Source of the DNA: Flavobacteriales bacterium
Lineage (GTDB): Bacteria; Bacteroidota; Bacteroidia; Palsa-965
DNA length: 33,445 nucleotides
Direction of reading: 5' to 3'
Assembly (NCBI GenBank): GCA_002737665.1
Contig: NSIF01000020.1
Coordinates: 1 to 33,445, forward strand
Below are positions 1-8,537 of the stretch, piece by piece; positions within the stretch are counted from its first letter, which is position 1, and every line of letters starts with the position of its first letter. A program made the translations under genes and the position numbers. A model generated the notes under the pieces. It searched no databases, had not been told where the DNA came from, and worked only from the letters and a program-made list of their open reading frames with translations.

Positions 1-1251
1 GTAAGTTGTTGTTATGAGCGGAGTAACCACCACCGAAGCGCCCGTTAAATTCCCTGGCATCCAAGTGTAAGTTAAGCCCCCAGAAGCAGTTAATGTGGAA
101 GTGCCGCCAGAACAAACTGAGGCCGGATTGCTGCCAACAGTAATTACCGGCGATGGACTTATGGTCAGCACAAATGTGCTTGGCGCACTTGTACCACAAG
201 GAACAGTTACCGTCACAGAAATATTACCAGAGGTACTGCCTGCTGTTAAATTGATCGAGGTTGTTCCCTGTCCAGAATTAATTGTTGATCCAGTAGGAAC
301 GGTCCAAGTATAAGTTGTGGCTCCTGGAATAGGAACAATAGAATAATTACCAGAAGCGTTTGCACAAAGTGATGCACTACCGGTGATAACACCAGGAGTG
401 GGTGGAGCAGATGATGTGTAGGTAAATGTTACAACGCCGTTGCTAGATCGAGTGCCGGATGTATTTGTTTGATTTGTTCCTCCATTATAAGAAGTTCCTC
501 CATAGCTACCCGGTTGACAAACCAGAACATTTCCTCCACCATCGCCGCCGTTATATCCACCGCCACCACCACCGCCACCACAATTACCACCTCCAGCGCC
601 GCCGCTACCATAACCTCCTGGGCCATTCTGATAACAAGTGTTCATATAAGGTGTGCCACCTGATCCACCAGTCAATGGGGTTGTTGCTGGGGCGGCTGCA
701 CCACAGCCCGAAGATCCTTTACAACCTTGTCCGTTTGAATTCCAACCTGCTCCACCACCACCTGTTCCATTTCCATTATTACAAGGTCCGCAGTTACCAC
801 CTGATCCTGCACCAGCTAGATTCGAAAGTCCAGGGCCTCCACCACTATATCCACAAGAACCGCTTCCACCACCTCCACCTGCAGCAATTAAAGGATTAGT
901 TGTACTTACAGAATCCCAAACAAAAGATCCACCGCCGCCACCACCATTCAAGTTACCACAACCTCCTGAACCATTAATACCCATCTGTCCAACCATAATC
1001 TTTAATACCTGCCCTGGCGTTACAGTAAAAGTGCCAATAATATTCGCCCCTAAACCGCCCGCAGGAGGAGGACCATAAGAAGCTGTTCCTCCTTGCGCAC
1101 CAGAAGCGTTAATAACAATTGAGGAAACACAAGATGGTATGGTAAATCTTTGGAGTGAACCTGTATAATTAAAAGTCTGAACAGTTTGTGCATTAGCTGT
1201 AGTGGCCGTAAAAAAAACAGACAAACAAATTAAAAATGTACTTTGTTTCAT
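1..1251 (-). CDS. Secreted glycine-rich protein with PKD/Ig-like domains, 3' end outside window
   Basis: An uninterrupted minus-strand frame of 417 codons runs from an ATG at 1251 to the left edge with no stop, so the protein is partial. Residues 1-23 look like a signal peptide (short basic start, hydrophobic core, ending ATTANA before QT). Residues about 24-60 match the usual opening of bacterial Gly-rich surface domains (FNYTGSLQRFTIPSC... followed by GAQGG). Residues about 60-275 are extremely Gly/Asn/Ser rich with runs such as GGGGGGGG and scattered Cys. From about 285 a PKD-like domain begins (PGVITGSASLC, then TYTWTVPTGS), and from about 366 a second one of the type SVCSGGTSTLTASGG. Such proteins in Bacteroidota are often large, secreted by the type IX system and end in a C-terminal sorting domain; that end is not visible here. 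The role is probably adhesion or surface structure, which is inference. The gene is the last visible one after chrA, 85 bases downstream of it. Confidence 0.85.
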   Translation of the reverse strand, partial: MKQSTFLICLSVFFTATTANAQTVQTFNYTGSLQRFTIPSCVSSIVINASGAQGGTASYGPPPAGGLGANIIGTFTVTPGQVLKIMVGQMGINGSGGCGNLNGGGGGGSFVWDSVSTTNPLIAAGGGGGSGSCGYSGGGPGLSNLAGAGSGGNCGPCNNGNGTGGGGAGWNSNGQGCKGSSGCGAAAPATTPLTGGSGGTPYMNTCYQNGPGGYGSGGAGGGNCGGGGGGGGYNGGDGGGNVLVCQPGSYGGTSYNGGTNQTNTSGTRSSNGVVTFTYTSSAPPTPGVITGSASLCANASGNYSIVPIPGATTYTWTVPTGSTINSGQGTTSINLTAGSTSGNISVTVTVPCGTSAPSTFVLTISPSPVITVGSNPASVCSGGTSTLTASGGLTYTWMPGNLTGASVVVTPLITTTY

Positions 1252-1283
1252 AATAACAATGGATTATAAAAATTTTAAAGAAA

Positions 1284-1322
1284 TTGTTTTTTCAAAAATA
1301 ATTTTTTTATTTCAATAAACAA
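1284..1322 (-). terminator. Possible AT-rich stem-loop after chrA
   Basis: Downstream of the chrA stop, an outer inverted repeat (TTGTTT / AAACAA) encloses an inner one (AAATAA / TTATTT), separated by a small internal loop. On the minus strand it is followed by T-rich sequence. The stem is all A/T apart from one C-G pair, so this is only a weak terminator candidate. It would separate chrA from the Gly-rich protein gene. Confidence 0.3.
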
Positions 1323-1336
1323 CATTTTTACCTAAA

Positions 1337-2515
1337 TTATAAAAAATAACCAAGTGTGCCAGCCAAAACAATTAAAAGGCCTGAGTCTATTTTCTTCCAA
1401 AGTAATAATCCCAAAACCAATCCAAATATTAGAAGCGACTGCCACTGCAGAGGGGCACTTTTACCAATGACCCAAACAGAAGCAACTATCATCCCAATTA
1501 CGGCAGGCCTAACACCCATAAAAATGGCTTCAATCGATGGCCTTCGTTTAATTCGATCTACAAATTGTTGTGTAAACACCATTAATAATGCCGGAGGAAT
1601 AAAAATTGCAGTTGCAGAAACAATTGCGCCTAAAACACCAGCAACTCTATAGCCAACAAAAGATGCCGTAATTGCAACTGGACCTGGCGTGACTTGTCCT
1701 AAAGCAATTCCATCTGCAAATTCCTTCGCACTCAGCCAATGCTGTAACCCAACAACAATTTTTTCAATTGCTGGAATAAAAACATACCCTCCTCCGAATA
1801 AGGTGACGCTCATGCCTCCAAATGTAAGTGCGAGCATTCGCAATTCTTGTAAAAGAAGCGATGCTGGGTGGAAAAAATAAATAAAACAGCCAATAATCAG
1901 CAAACAAATTATAGCTCGAAGGGGCGACTTTAAAAATAAAGGCGTAGCTTGAATTTGTATATGTTGAGTTGCTAATTTATTTTTTAAAAAAATAAATCCC
2001 ATAAATCCAGAAATAGTAATTAATAAGAGTGTCACTAAAAAACCTTTCAGTAAAATGATGGCCAGCCCTGCAGCAACAACAATAAAAATTTGCATTGGAT
2101 ATTTAAGATTTTTTTTTGCCAAGGACCATGCAGTAGCAGTAATAATAGCTGCAACACCAGGAAGCAGTCCATTAAATACTTTCAATAAAACAGGGGCCGT
2201 TCCATATTGAAAATAAAGTTCGGTGAGTACACAAATCAAAATTAAGGCAGGCAGAATAACGCCAATCAATCCAACAACAAGTCCCGTCATTCCTCGTAAA
2301 GCAAAACCACAAGCAGCAACTACATTTGTTGCAAGTGGCCCTGGCAAAATATTTCCAATGGTTGTAAAATCAAGCACCTGCTCATCATTGAGAATTTTCC
2401 TTTTCGCACAAAGTTCTTTTTGAAGGGCCGCAACAAGGGCTATATTTCCCCCAAACGCAGTCATTCCAATTTTTAGGAAAATTAAAAATAATCTGAAAAT
2501 CGAAATCTCTTTCAT
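1337..2515 (-). CDS. chrA: Chromate-type transporter ChrA, two-domain (CHR family)
   Basis: The 392-residue integral membrane protein carries two CHR domains in tandem, the long-chain form of the family. The first domain (about 1-185) has TAFGGN near residue 20 and ILPGPLATN near residue 57. The second (about 195-392) repeats the pattern with LFGGGYVF near residue 236 and GQVTPGPVAITA near 272. Long-chain ChrA proteins export chromate by a chemiosmotic mechanism; many homologues in environmental bacteria have no tested substrate, so chromate is a family-based assignment. The ATG at 2515 starts directly at the first hydrophobic helix. The gene diverges from the RND exporter at 2699, with a 183-base AT-rich intergenic region in which I could not fix a convincing promoter. 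No chrB-like regulator is nearby. Confidence 0.9.
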   Translation of the reverse strand: MKEISIFRLFLIFLKIGMTAFGGNIALVAALQKELCAKRKILNDEQVLDFTTIGNILPGPLATNVVAACGFALRGMTGLVVGLIGVILPALILICVLTELYFQYGTAPVLLKVFNGLLPGVAAIITATAWSLAKKNLKYPMQIFIVVAAGLAIILLKGFLVTLLLITISGFMGFIFLKNKLATQHIQIQATPLFLKSPLRAIICLLIIGCFIYFFHPASLLLQELRMLALTFGGMSVTLFGGGYVFIPAIEKIVVGLQHWLSAKEFADGIALGQVTPGPVAITASFVGYRVAGVLGAIVSATAIFIPPALLMVFTQQFVDRIKRRPSIEAIFMGVRPAVIGMIVASVWVIGKSAPLQWQSLLIFGLVLGLLLWKKIDSGLLIVLAGTLGYFL

Positions 2516-2698
2516 TGGTATGTAAAGGTGCTGAAAATTAGCTTTTGTTTTTTGCTGAATTTCTTTTTATTAAAAAAGACACCGTTCGCCAGTCTATTTG
2601 AGCATACAAGAAATTGTTTACTTTTACGTGTTATTAATGAACAAAAAAAATTAAGGTATTCGTTTAAATAAATTCGAAAATTATAGTTTCTAATTTTT

Positions 2699-5233
2699 AT
2701 GTGGGCTAAGCTATCGCATTTTATTTTGCGCAATCGAATTACGATAATTATCGTGATTCTTTTGATTAGTGTTTTTATGATTTGGCAAGCAAAACAAAAC
2801 CTTACCTTAATCTATAAATATGCACGTATCCTTCCTGCTGATGACCCCGTGCTAAAAGATTACGATGCCTTTAAAGCACGTTATGGAGAAGATGGAAGCG
2901 TTCTCATTTTAGGATTCCAAGATTCTACGATGTTCAAACTCGAAAAATTTAATAATTGGTGTGCACTTGGGGATTCAATCAAAAAGATCGATGGCATTCA
3001 AGATATTTTGTCAATAGGTAGGCTTTATAATGTCGTACCTAATGACAGTCTTGAAATTTTCGAATACCCACAAATTGTTTCGCGTCCACCGCAAACTCAG
3101 GAAGAAGCCGATAGTATAAAAAAAGTTATTTTCAATTTACCATTTTACGAAGGACTTATTATAAACAAAAAAAATCATGTTACGGTAATGGCGATTACTT
3201 TCACGCAGAAAGAATTGAACACTAAAAACAGATTGAGCATTGTTGCAAAAATAAAAGAACTTGCGCTTTCATTCGGAACGGACAATAAAATTAAGATGCA
3301 TTTTTCAGGAATGCCTTATATACGCACCGAGTACATGCGCAAAATATCATATGAGTCAACCTTGTTTTTGATATTATCTATTTTAGTAACGACATTTATT
3401 CTTTTTATTTTCTTTCGCTATTTTAATGCCGTTTTCTTTTCCATCATCATTGTTCTTTTTGGACTCGCCTGGGCACTTGGCACCATGGCTTTGTTGGATT
3501 ATAAAATAACATTGCTCACAGGATTAATTCCATCGCTTATTATTATCATTGGAGTTCCAAATTGTATTTTCTTAATTAATAAGTATCAAGCGGAATTATT
3601 GCTGCATGGTAATAAAACAAAAGCGCTAACCAGAATGGTCCAAAAAGTCGGACTTTCTAATTTACTTGCCAACCTCACTACTGCAATTGGATTTGGTGTT
3701 TTCTATTTTACAAACAGTTCTTTGCTGATGGAATTTGGAGTCGTTGCTGCTATTAATGTAATGACAACATATGGCATTGCGCTTTTTCTTACTCCCATTA
3801 TTTTTAGTTATTTGCCAGAGCCAAAACCAAAACAGATGAAACATCTGAATGGTAAAATAATAAATAAATTAATTTCATTTATTGATAATTTAATACATAA
3901 CCATCGACCAGCTATTTACATTTGCATAACAATTGTTACACTTATTTCTGTCTTTGGATTTATGCAGATTCGTGCGAACGGATATGTGGTGGATGATCTC
4001 CCAAAAAATGATCCAATTTTAACAGACCTGCGTTTTTTTGAAAAAAACTTTAACGGCGTACTGCCATTCGAAATTGCAATTGAAGTAAAAGAAAAATTAA
4101 CTGTTGCTAAAAGAGCTGAACTTGCAAAAAAGGGAATTATTCCTAATCCTGATGATTACGCAGTAGACACATTAGGACCAACCAACATATTTGAAAATGA
4201 AGGTGCCATACTGAATGACATCGATTCTTTACAAAATTTTATTTCACATCGAACTGAATTTTCAAAGCCTCTGTCAATAGTAGAAGCTGTGAAATTTGCT
4301 AACCAATCGATCAAGAATGGCAAAAAAGTTGCGTACCGATTACCAACAAACATTGTCGACAAAAGTAAAATAGCAGGTTTTTTCAAGTCAAAAATAGATT
4401 CCAGTAATCCACAATCGAATAAACTAGGAAAAAATGCAGCTCAACAACAAAAAATAAAATCATTTTTAGATACCTCTTTTCGTTTCACACGAATTAGTTT
4501 TCAAATGGAAGATGTCGGTTCAGATAGTGCAAAACGTATTTTCTCAAAAATCGACCCAATTGTAAAATCATTATTCCCTGCAAAATATTTCAACGTTGAT
4601 TTGACTGGAAATTCGAGAGTGTTTCTCCACAGTTTCGATTTCATGATGCATCATTTATTTGTGAGTCTTATCATAGCAATTCTACTTATTTTTATTCTTG
4701 GCATCGTTCTATTCCGTTCGGTATGGATTGTAATCCTCTCTAAACTTCCCTGTTTAATTCCATTAGTCATTACTGCGGGTATAATGGGGTTTTTAGGAAT
4801 TCCTTTTAAATCATCTACTATTCTTATTTTCTCTATTGCATTTGGAATTGCATCAGACGGGACTATTTATATTCTCACAGAATATCGAAATCAATTACGA
4901 AAACTTTCCCCTGCACAGTATTCCTCGGCTGTAACTTTAGCATTAAAAGAAACGGGGGTGAGCATGATCTATACTAACACTATTCTTTTTTTCGGTTTTG
5001 CTATTTTTATTTTTTCTAGTTTTGGTGGCACAGTTGCATTAGGTATCCTGATTTCTATCACGCTCATTGTTTCATTAGCTACTAATCTTATTCTTTTACC
5101 ATGCATTTTGCTTTCCCTAGAAAAACGTACTGCAACAAAAGCTTTCCTAAAAGAGCCAATGATAGAGATATTTGATGAGGAAGAAGACATTGATTCTGAA
5201 AAACTTTACATTGAAAAAAATAGAACTGTTTAA
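2699..5233 (+). CDS. RND-superfamily exporter (MMPL/HAE3 type)
   Basis: The 844-residue protein has the duplicated RND layout. There is one N-terminal membrane helix (about 14-31), a large periplasmic domain (about 35-215), a block of helices (about 220-380), another helix near 408-428, a second periplasmic domain (about 430-650) and a final helix block (about 655-815). The C-terminal tail is acidic and cytoplasmic. At roughly half the size of multidrug AcrB-like pumps per repeat, and with no obvious membrane-fusion partner next to it, it best fits the MMPL / HAE3 group, whose members move lipids, hopanoids or other hydrophobic molecules. The substrate cannot be read from the sequence. The next two genes (rmlA, polyprenyl diphosphate synthase) follow with 15- and 13-base gaps, suggesting one transcript. 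Confidence 0.88.
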   Translation: MWAKLSHFILRNRITIIIVILLISVFMIWQAKQNLTLIYKYARILPADDPVLKDYDAFKARYGEDGSVLILGFQDSTMFKLEKFNNWCALGDSIKKIDGIQDILSIGRLYNVVPNDSLEIFEYPQIVSRPPQTQEEADSIKKVIFNLPFYEGLIINKKNHVTVMAITFTQKELNTKNRLSIVAKIKELALSFGTDNKIKMHFSGMPYIRTEYMRKISYESTLFLILSILVTTFILFIFFRYFNAVFFSIIIVLFGLAWALGTMALLDYKITLLTGLIPSLIIIIGVPNCIFLINKYQAELLLHGNKTKALTRMVQKVGLSNLLANLTTAIGFGVFYFTNSSLLMEFGVVAAINVMTTYGIALFLTPIIFSYLPEPKPKQMKHLNGKIINKLISFIDNLIHNHRPAIYICITIVTLISVFGFMQIRANGYVVDDLPKNDPILTDLRFFEKNFNGVLPFEIAIEVKEKLTVAKRAELAKKGIIPNPDDYAVDTLGPTNIFENEGAILNDIDSLQNFISHRTEFSKPLSIVEAVKFANQSIKNGKKVAYRLPTNIVDKSKIAGFFKSKIDSSNPQSNKLGKNAAQQQKIKSFLDTSFRFTRISFQMEDVGSDSAKRIFSKIDPIVKSLFPAKYFNVDLTGNSRVFLHSFDFMMHHLFVSLIIAILLIFILGIVLFRSVWIVILSKLPCLIPLVITAGIMGFLGIPFKSSTILIFSIAFGIASDGTIYILTEYRNQLRKLSPAQYSSAVTLALKETGVSMIYTNTILFFGFAIFIFSSFGGTVALGILISITLIVSLATNLILLPCILLSLEKRTATKAFLKEPMIEIFDEEEDIDSEKLYIEKNRTV

Positions 5234-5248
5234 AAACTCGCATTGCTA

Positions 5249-6112
5249 ATGAAAGGAATTATTCTCGCTGGTGGATCAGGTACTCGCTTACATCCCTTAA
5301 CGCTTGCTGTAAGCAAACAACTCATGCCGGTATTCGACAAACCGATGATTTATTACCCTCTTTCGGTTTTGATGATGGCGGGAATAAATGAAATTCTTAT
5401 TATTTCTACTCCTACCGATTTACCAAATTTCAAACGACTACTTGGCGACGGAAAACAATTGGGATGTAAATTTTCTTACGTCGAACAATTGGAACCGAAT
5501 GGTCTTGCGCAAGCATTTGTTTTAGGAGAAAAATTTATTGGCACGGATAAAGTAGCGCTCATTCTTGGCGACAATATTTTCTATGGTGCCGGAATTGGAG
5601 GATTGCTTTTAGAAAACAATAATCCCAATGGAGCGGTTGTGTTTGCGTACCACGTTTCTGATCCTGAACGATACGGCGTAGTTGAATTTGACACAAATGG
5701 GAAAGTTTTATCCATTGAAGAGAAACCACAAAATCCAAAATCAAATTATGCTGTTCCGGGTCTCTATTTTTATGATAACAGCGTGGTAGCAATTGCAAAA
5801 AATTTAAAACCGAGTGCAAGAGGCGAATACGAGATTACAGACATAAATAAAAAGTATCTAGAAAACGGAACTCTTAAAGTTGGTGTCCTGCAACGTGGAA
5901 CAGCGTGGCTAGATACCGGTACATTTGCATCGCTAACACAGGCGGGACAATTTGTTCAAGTAATTGAAGAGCGACAAGGATTAAAAGTTGGCTGTATTGA
6001 AGAGGTCGCGTTCCGAATGGGATTTATCAATAAAGAACAATTAAGTAATTTGGCTCAACCGCTTTTGAAAAGTGGGTATGGGACTTATCTATTGAATATT
6101 GTGAATCGTTAA
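5249..6112 (+). CDS. rmlA: Glucose-1-phosphate thymidylyltransferase RmlA
   Basis: This cytosolic nucleotidyltransferase makes dTDP-glucose from dTTP and glucose-1-phosphate, the first step towards dTDP-rhamnose and related sugars. The 287-residue protein starts [18 protein letters not shown], the dNTP-binding signature, followed by [35 protein letters not shown] and the AWLDTGT segment are also typical of RmlA. I chose the ATG at 5249 rather than a TTG two codons upstream, because the signature sits directly at the N terminus in this family. rmlB, rmlC and rmlD are not in the window. The gene lies 15 bases after the RND exporter and is probably co-transcribed with it. Confidence 0.95.
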   Translation: MKGIILAGGSGTRLHPLTLAVSKQLMPVFDKPMIYYPLSVLMMAGINEILIISTPTDLPNFKRLLGDGKQLGCKFSYVEQLEPNGLAQAFVLGEKFIGTDKVALILGDNIFYGAGIGGLLLENNNPNGAVVFAYHVSDPERYGVVEFDTNGKVLSIEEKPQNPKSNYAVPGLYFYDNSVVAIAKNLKPSARGEYEITDINKKYLENGTLKVGVLQRGTAWLDTGTFASLTQAGQFVQVIEERQGLKVGCIEEVAFRMGFINKEQLSNLAQPLLKSGYGTYLLNIVNR

Positions 6113-6125
6113 TATTTAATTAATC

Positions 6126-7103
6126 TTGGACCTTAAAAATTACCAGCAACTTTTAGAAAAATCTTTTGCCGGATTCAGCAAATCGCTTCCTGCCACACCC
6201 GAAAGTTTATATGAACCGATTCGCTATACACTTGCGGACGGAGGAAAACGAATGCGTCCTTTAATGACATTAATGGGTGCTGGATTATTTAAGGAGGATG
6301 TAAATTGTGCAATACCTGCTGCAAAAGGAATTGAGTTATTTCACAACTTCACTTTATTGCATGATGACATCATGGACAATGCTCCTTTGAGAAGGGGAAA
6401 AGCCAGTGTTCATATAAAATGGAACAAAAATATTGCCATTTTAAGTGGTGATGCGATGTATACGGAAGCAATTCGTGAGCTGGCTCTGAGTCCCAAAGAT
6501 GTTTTGCCGGAAGTGCTGAGTGTTTTTACAAAAACCGCGCTCAAAGTTTGTGAAGGCCAGCAACTCGATATGGATTTTGAAAATCAAATAAAGGTTTCGA
6601 TTGCGGATTATTTACGCATGATTGAATTGAAGACCGCTGTATTACTGGCCGCTTCATTTAAGATCGGAGCCATTTGTGCAGGAGCTATGCAAAACGAAGC
6701 TGAAAAACTTTACGAATTTGGGAAACATGTTGGAATTGCTTTTCAGTTGCAAGATGATATTTTAGATGTTTATGGAGATGCCGCTAAATTTGGAAAGCAA
6801 GTGGGTGGTGATATTGTTTCGAATAAAAAGACTTATTTATTATTGAAAGCTTTTGAATTAGCCAACAACTACCAGCAGGAAGAATTACTACAATGGTCAT
6901 TGGTAACCGAGAACGATGCCGTTACAAAAGTGGAAGGCATAAAAACAATTTACAATACACTTGGCGTAAAAGAATTGGCGGAAGTAGAAATGCACAAACA
7001 TTATGCAGAAGGAGTTGCTGCATTGGCAAGTGTGAAGGTGGATGAAAAAAGAAAAAAAATTATTCGTGACTTTACTGATTTTTTAATGGTGAGAGAGTAT
7101 TAA
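6126..7103 (+). CDS. Polyprenyl diphosphate synthase (trans-isoprenyl type)
   Basis: This cytosolic prenyltransferase condenses isopentenyl diphosphate onto an allylic diphosphate. The 325-residue protein has GGKRMRP near residue 38, the first Asp-rich motif HDDIMDNAPLRRG near 78-90, the GQQLDMDFE segment, and the second Asp-rich motif FQLQDDILD near 206-214 followed by GKQVGGD. A Phe five residues before the first Asp-rich motif resembles the chain-length control of geranylgeranyl-type enzymes, so a C20 or longer product is possible; this is inference. No in-frame ATG occurs before the conserved core, so the start is taken as TTG at 6126, leaving 13 bases after rmlA. The neighbouring genes do not settle whether it serves quinone, carotenoid or carrier lipid synthesis. 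Confidence 0.88.
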   Translation: MDLKNYQQLLEKSFAGFSKSLPATPESLYEPIRYTLADGGKRMRPLMTLMGAGLFKEDVNCAIPAAKGIELFHNFTLLHDDIMDNAPLRRGKASVHIKWNKNIAILSGDAMYTEAIRELALSPKDVLPEVLSVFTKTALKVCEGQQLDMDFENQIKVSIADYLRMIELKTAVLLAASFKIGAICAGAMQNEAEKLYEFGKHVGIAFQLQDDILDVYGDAAKFGKQVGGDIVSNKKTYLLLKAFELANNYQQEELLQWSLVTENDAVTKVEGIKTIYNTLGVKELAEVEMHKHYAEGVAALASVKVDEKRKKIIRDFTDFLMVREY

Positions 7104-7167
7104 AGAAAATTATTTATTTAGCGCTTGGACATAACAATTAAAATTATTTTTTATTTTAAATTAAATT

Positions 7168-7181
7168 TTATTCAAGAATAA
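7168..7181. terminator. Weak hairpin between convergent genes
   Basis: The short palindrome TTATTCAAGAATAA lies between the stop of the polyprenyl synthase gene and the stop of the MFS gene, followed by a T run on the plus strand. The stem is short and AT-only except for one pair, so terminator function is only a possibility. Confidence 0.25.
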
Positions 7182-7189
7182 TTATTTTT

Positions 7190-8434
7190 TTACAAATTAA
7201 ATTTTTTCGAATTTCTTTTGAAGAATAGAACAAAAATAATTCCAGCCAAAAGCGTGCATGTACCGGCAACTAAAATTGGCAATTCTAAATTAATACTAAC
7301 TATTATGCCGGCAATTATTGGCGGTATTGCTTGTGCAAGTGATTGAACTGACTGACTAATCCCTAAAATTTCTCCCTGCGATTCGTTAGGTGCTTGTGCA
7401 GAAACAAGAGTAGTAGAATTGGGCGCAATTAGACCTTGATTAATTGCAACAAAAGGAAGAATGAGGAAGATCCATATTTTATCATCGGGCACTACAAGAA
7501 CGAAAAAAGTAATTCCCAGAATAAAAATACAGATTGACATAATTTGTACTGGCGTAACAATTTTTGAAAGTATTCTTGTTAAACCCCCTTGGGTTAATGC
7601 AATCCAAACGCCTATATAAGCAAAGATATCTCCTACTTGCGATGAAGTGTATTTAAATTTTTCTGATAAAAATATTTGAAAAAATTGTGTAAAAAAAGAA
7701 AATCCAAACGTAAGAAAAAACAAGACCGTAAAAATAACTCTGAGATTGGGAACAGAAAAAGCTTTCCCAATATTTTTAAACCCTGTTGTAAAACTAACAG
7801 GCGTATTAACTTTTGTTTTTATTGTTTCTTTATAAATAAATGAGATTAGAAACAGATTGCACAATGCCAAAAAAGCGGCAGCCCAAAACGGTGTTGCGTA
7901 AGAAAACCACGAAACAATACTTGGGTCGGCAAGTTTTCCTCCTATATAAGGCCCTAGAATAAATCCAAGTCCGAAAGCCATTCCAATAAGTCCGAAATTT
8001 TTTGTTTTACTTTTTGCATCACTAATATCTGCAATAGAAGACATTGCAATAGAAATATTTCCGCCAGTAAAGCCATCTAGTGCACGACTAAAAAACATTA
8101 AATATAAATTTCCCTCTTTTACAGACCAGGCGAAAAGAATATATCCCACTAATGTTCCGAAAAGGGAGATTGTTAGTATCGGTTTTCTTCCGTAGCGGTC
8201 AGACAAAGCGCCAAGAATAGGGGCGCCAAAAAACTGAGCAAGTGGATAACAAGCGGCAAGAAAACCATATACAAATAATCGGGATGCTAATGGAATTTCG
8301 CTTGCAAAAACACCTGAATGGCTGTCGGCAAAAAGGAGTGGAAAAACAGGAATAACTATTCCTACTCCAATCATGTCAACAAAAACAGTAAAAAACAGAG
8401 CTAATAGCGTTCCTTTTTTAATTTTCTCTTTCAT
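7190..8434 (-). CDS. MFS drug/tetracycline-type exporter (TetA/Bcr-like)
   Basis: The 414-residue protein has about twelve predicted membrane helices. The N-terminal helix VFVDMIGVGIVIPVFP is typical of the TetA/DHA1 group. MFS motif A is present as GALSDRYGRKP near residues 75-85, and LGPYIGGKLAD near 160 fits motif C. A middle cytoplasmic loop (about 205-230) separates the two halves. DHA1 exporters use proton exchange to expel small molecules, but the substrate cannot be inferred here and annotation as tetracycline resistance would be overreach. It lies 103 bases downstream of the helicase gene on the same strand; that gap is AT-rich and I saw no clear promoter in it. The ATG at 8434 is used. 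Confidence 0.88.
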   Translation of the reverse strand: MKEKIKKGTLLALFFTVFVDMIGVGIVIPVFPLLFADSHSGVFASEIPLASRLFVYGFLAACYPLAQFFGAPILGALSDRYGRKPILTISLFGTLVGYILFAWSVKEGNLYLMFFSRALDGFTGGNISIAMSSIADISDAKSKTKNFGLIGMAFGLGFILGPYIGGKLADPSIVSWFSYATPFWAAAFLALCNLFLISFIYKETIKTKVNTPVSFTTGFKNIGKAFSVPNLRVIFTVLFFLTFGFSFFTQFFQIFLSEKFKYTSSQVGDIFAYIGVWIALTQGGLTRILSKIVTPVQIMSICIFILGITFFVLVVPDDKIWIFLILPFVAINQGLIAPNSTTLVSAQAPNESQGEILGISQSVQSLAQAIPPIIAGIIVSINLELPILVAGTCTLLAGIIFVLFFKRNSKKFNL

Positions 8435-8537
8435 TTTTTTTGGTTGAAATTAGTTTAGGGGTTTGTATTAATGTGGTATGAGTGGCTTTGCTAAAAAATT
8501 ATTTTTGTTTTTAATAATTCTATTTTATTTAAATTTT

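Noticed and set aside
530-960. Repetitive GGTGGT-type sequence resembling a repeat array
   Set aside because: The repetition follows glycine codons in one reading frame and has no regular repeat-spacer structure, so it is not CRISPR or a minisatellite array.
459-1078. Plus-strand His- or Pro-rich open frames
   Set aside because: They are antisense shadows of the Gly codons in the minus-strand secreted protein, whose frame is open over the whole region and has a signal peptide and known domains.
7190-8434. Tetracycline resistance gene
   Set aside because: The MFS motifs are general for DHA1 exporters, and nothing in the sequence or context shows tetracycline specificity or recent transfer.
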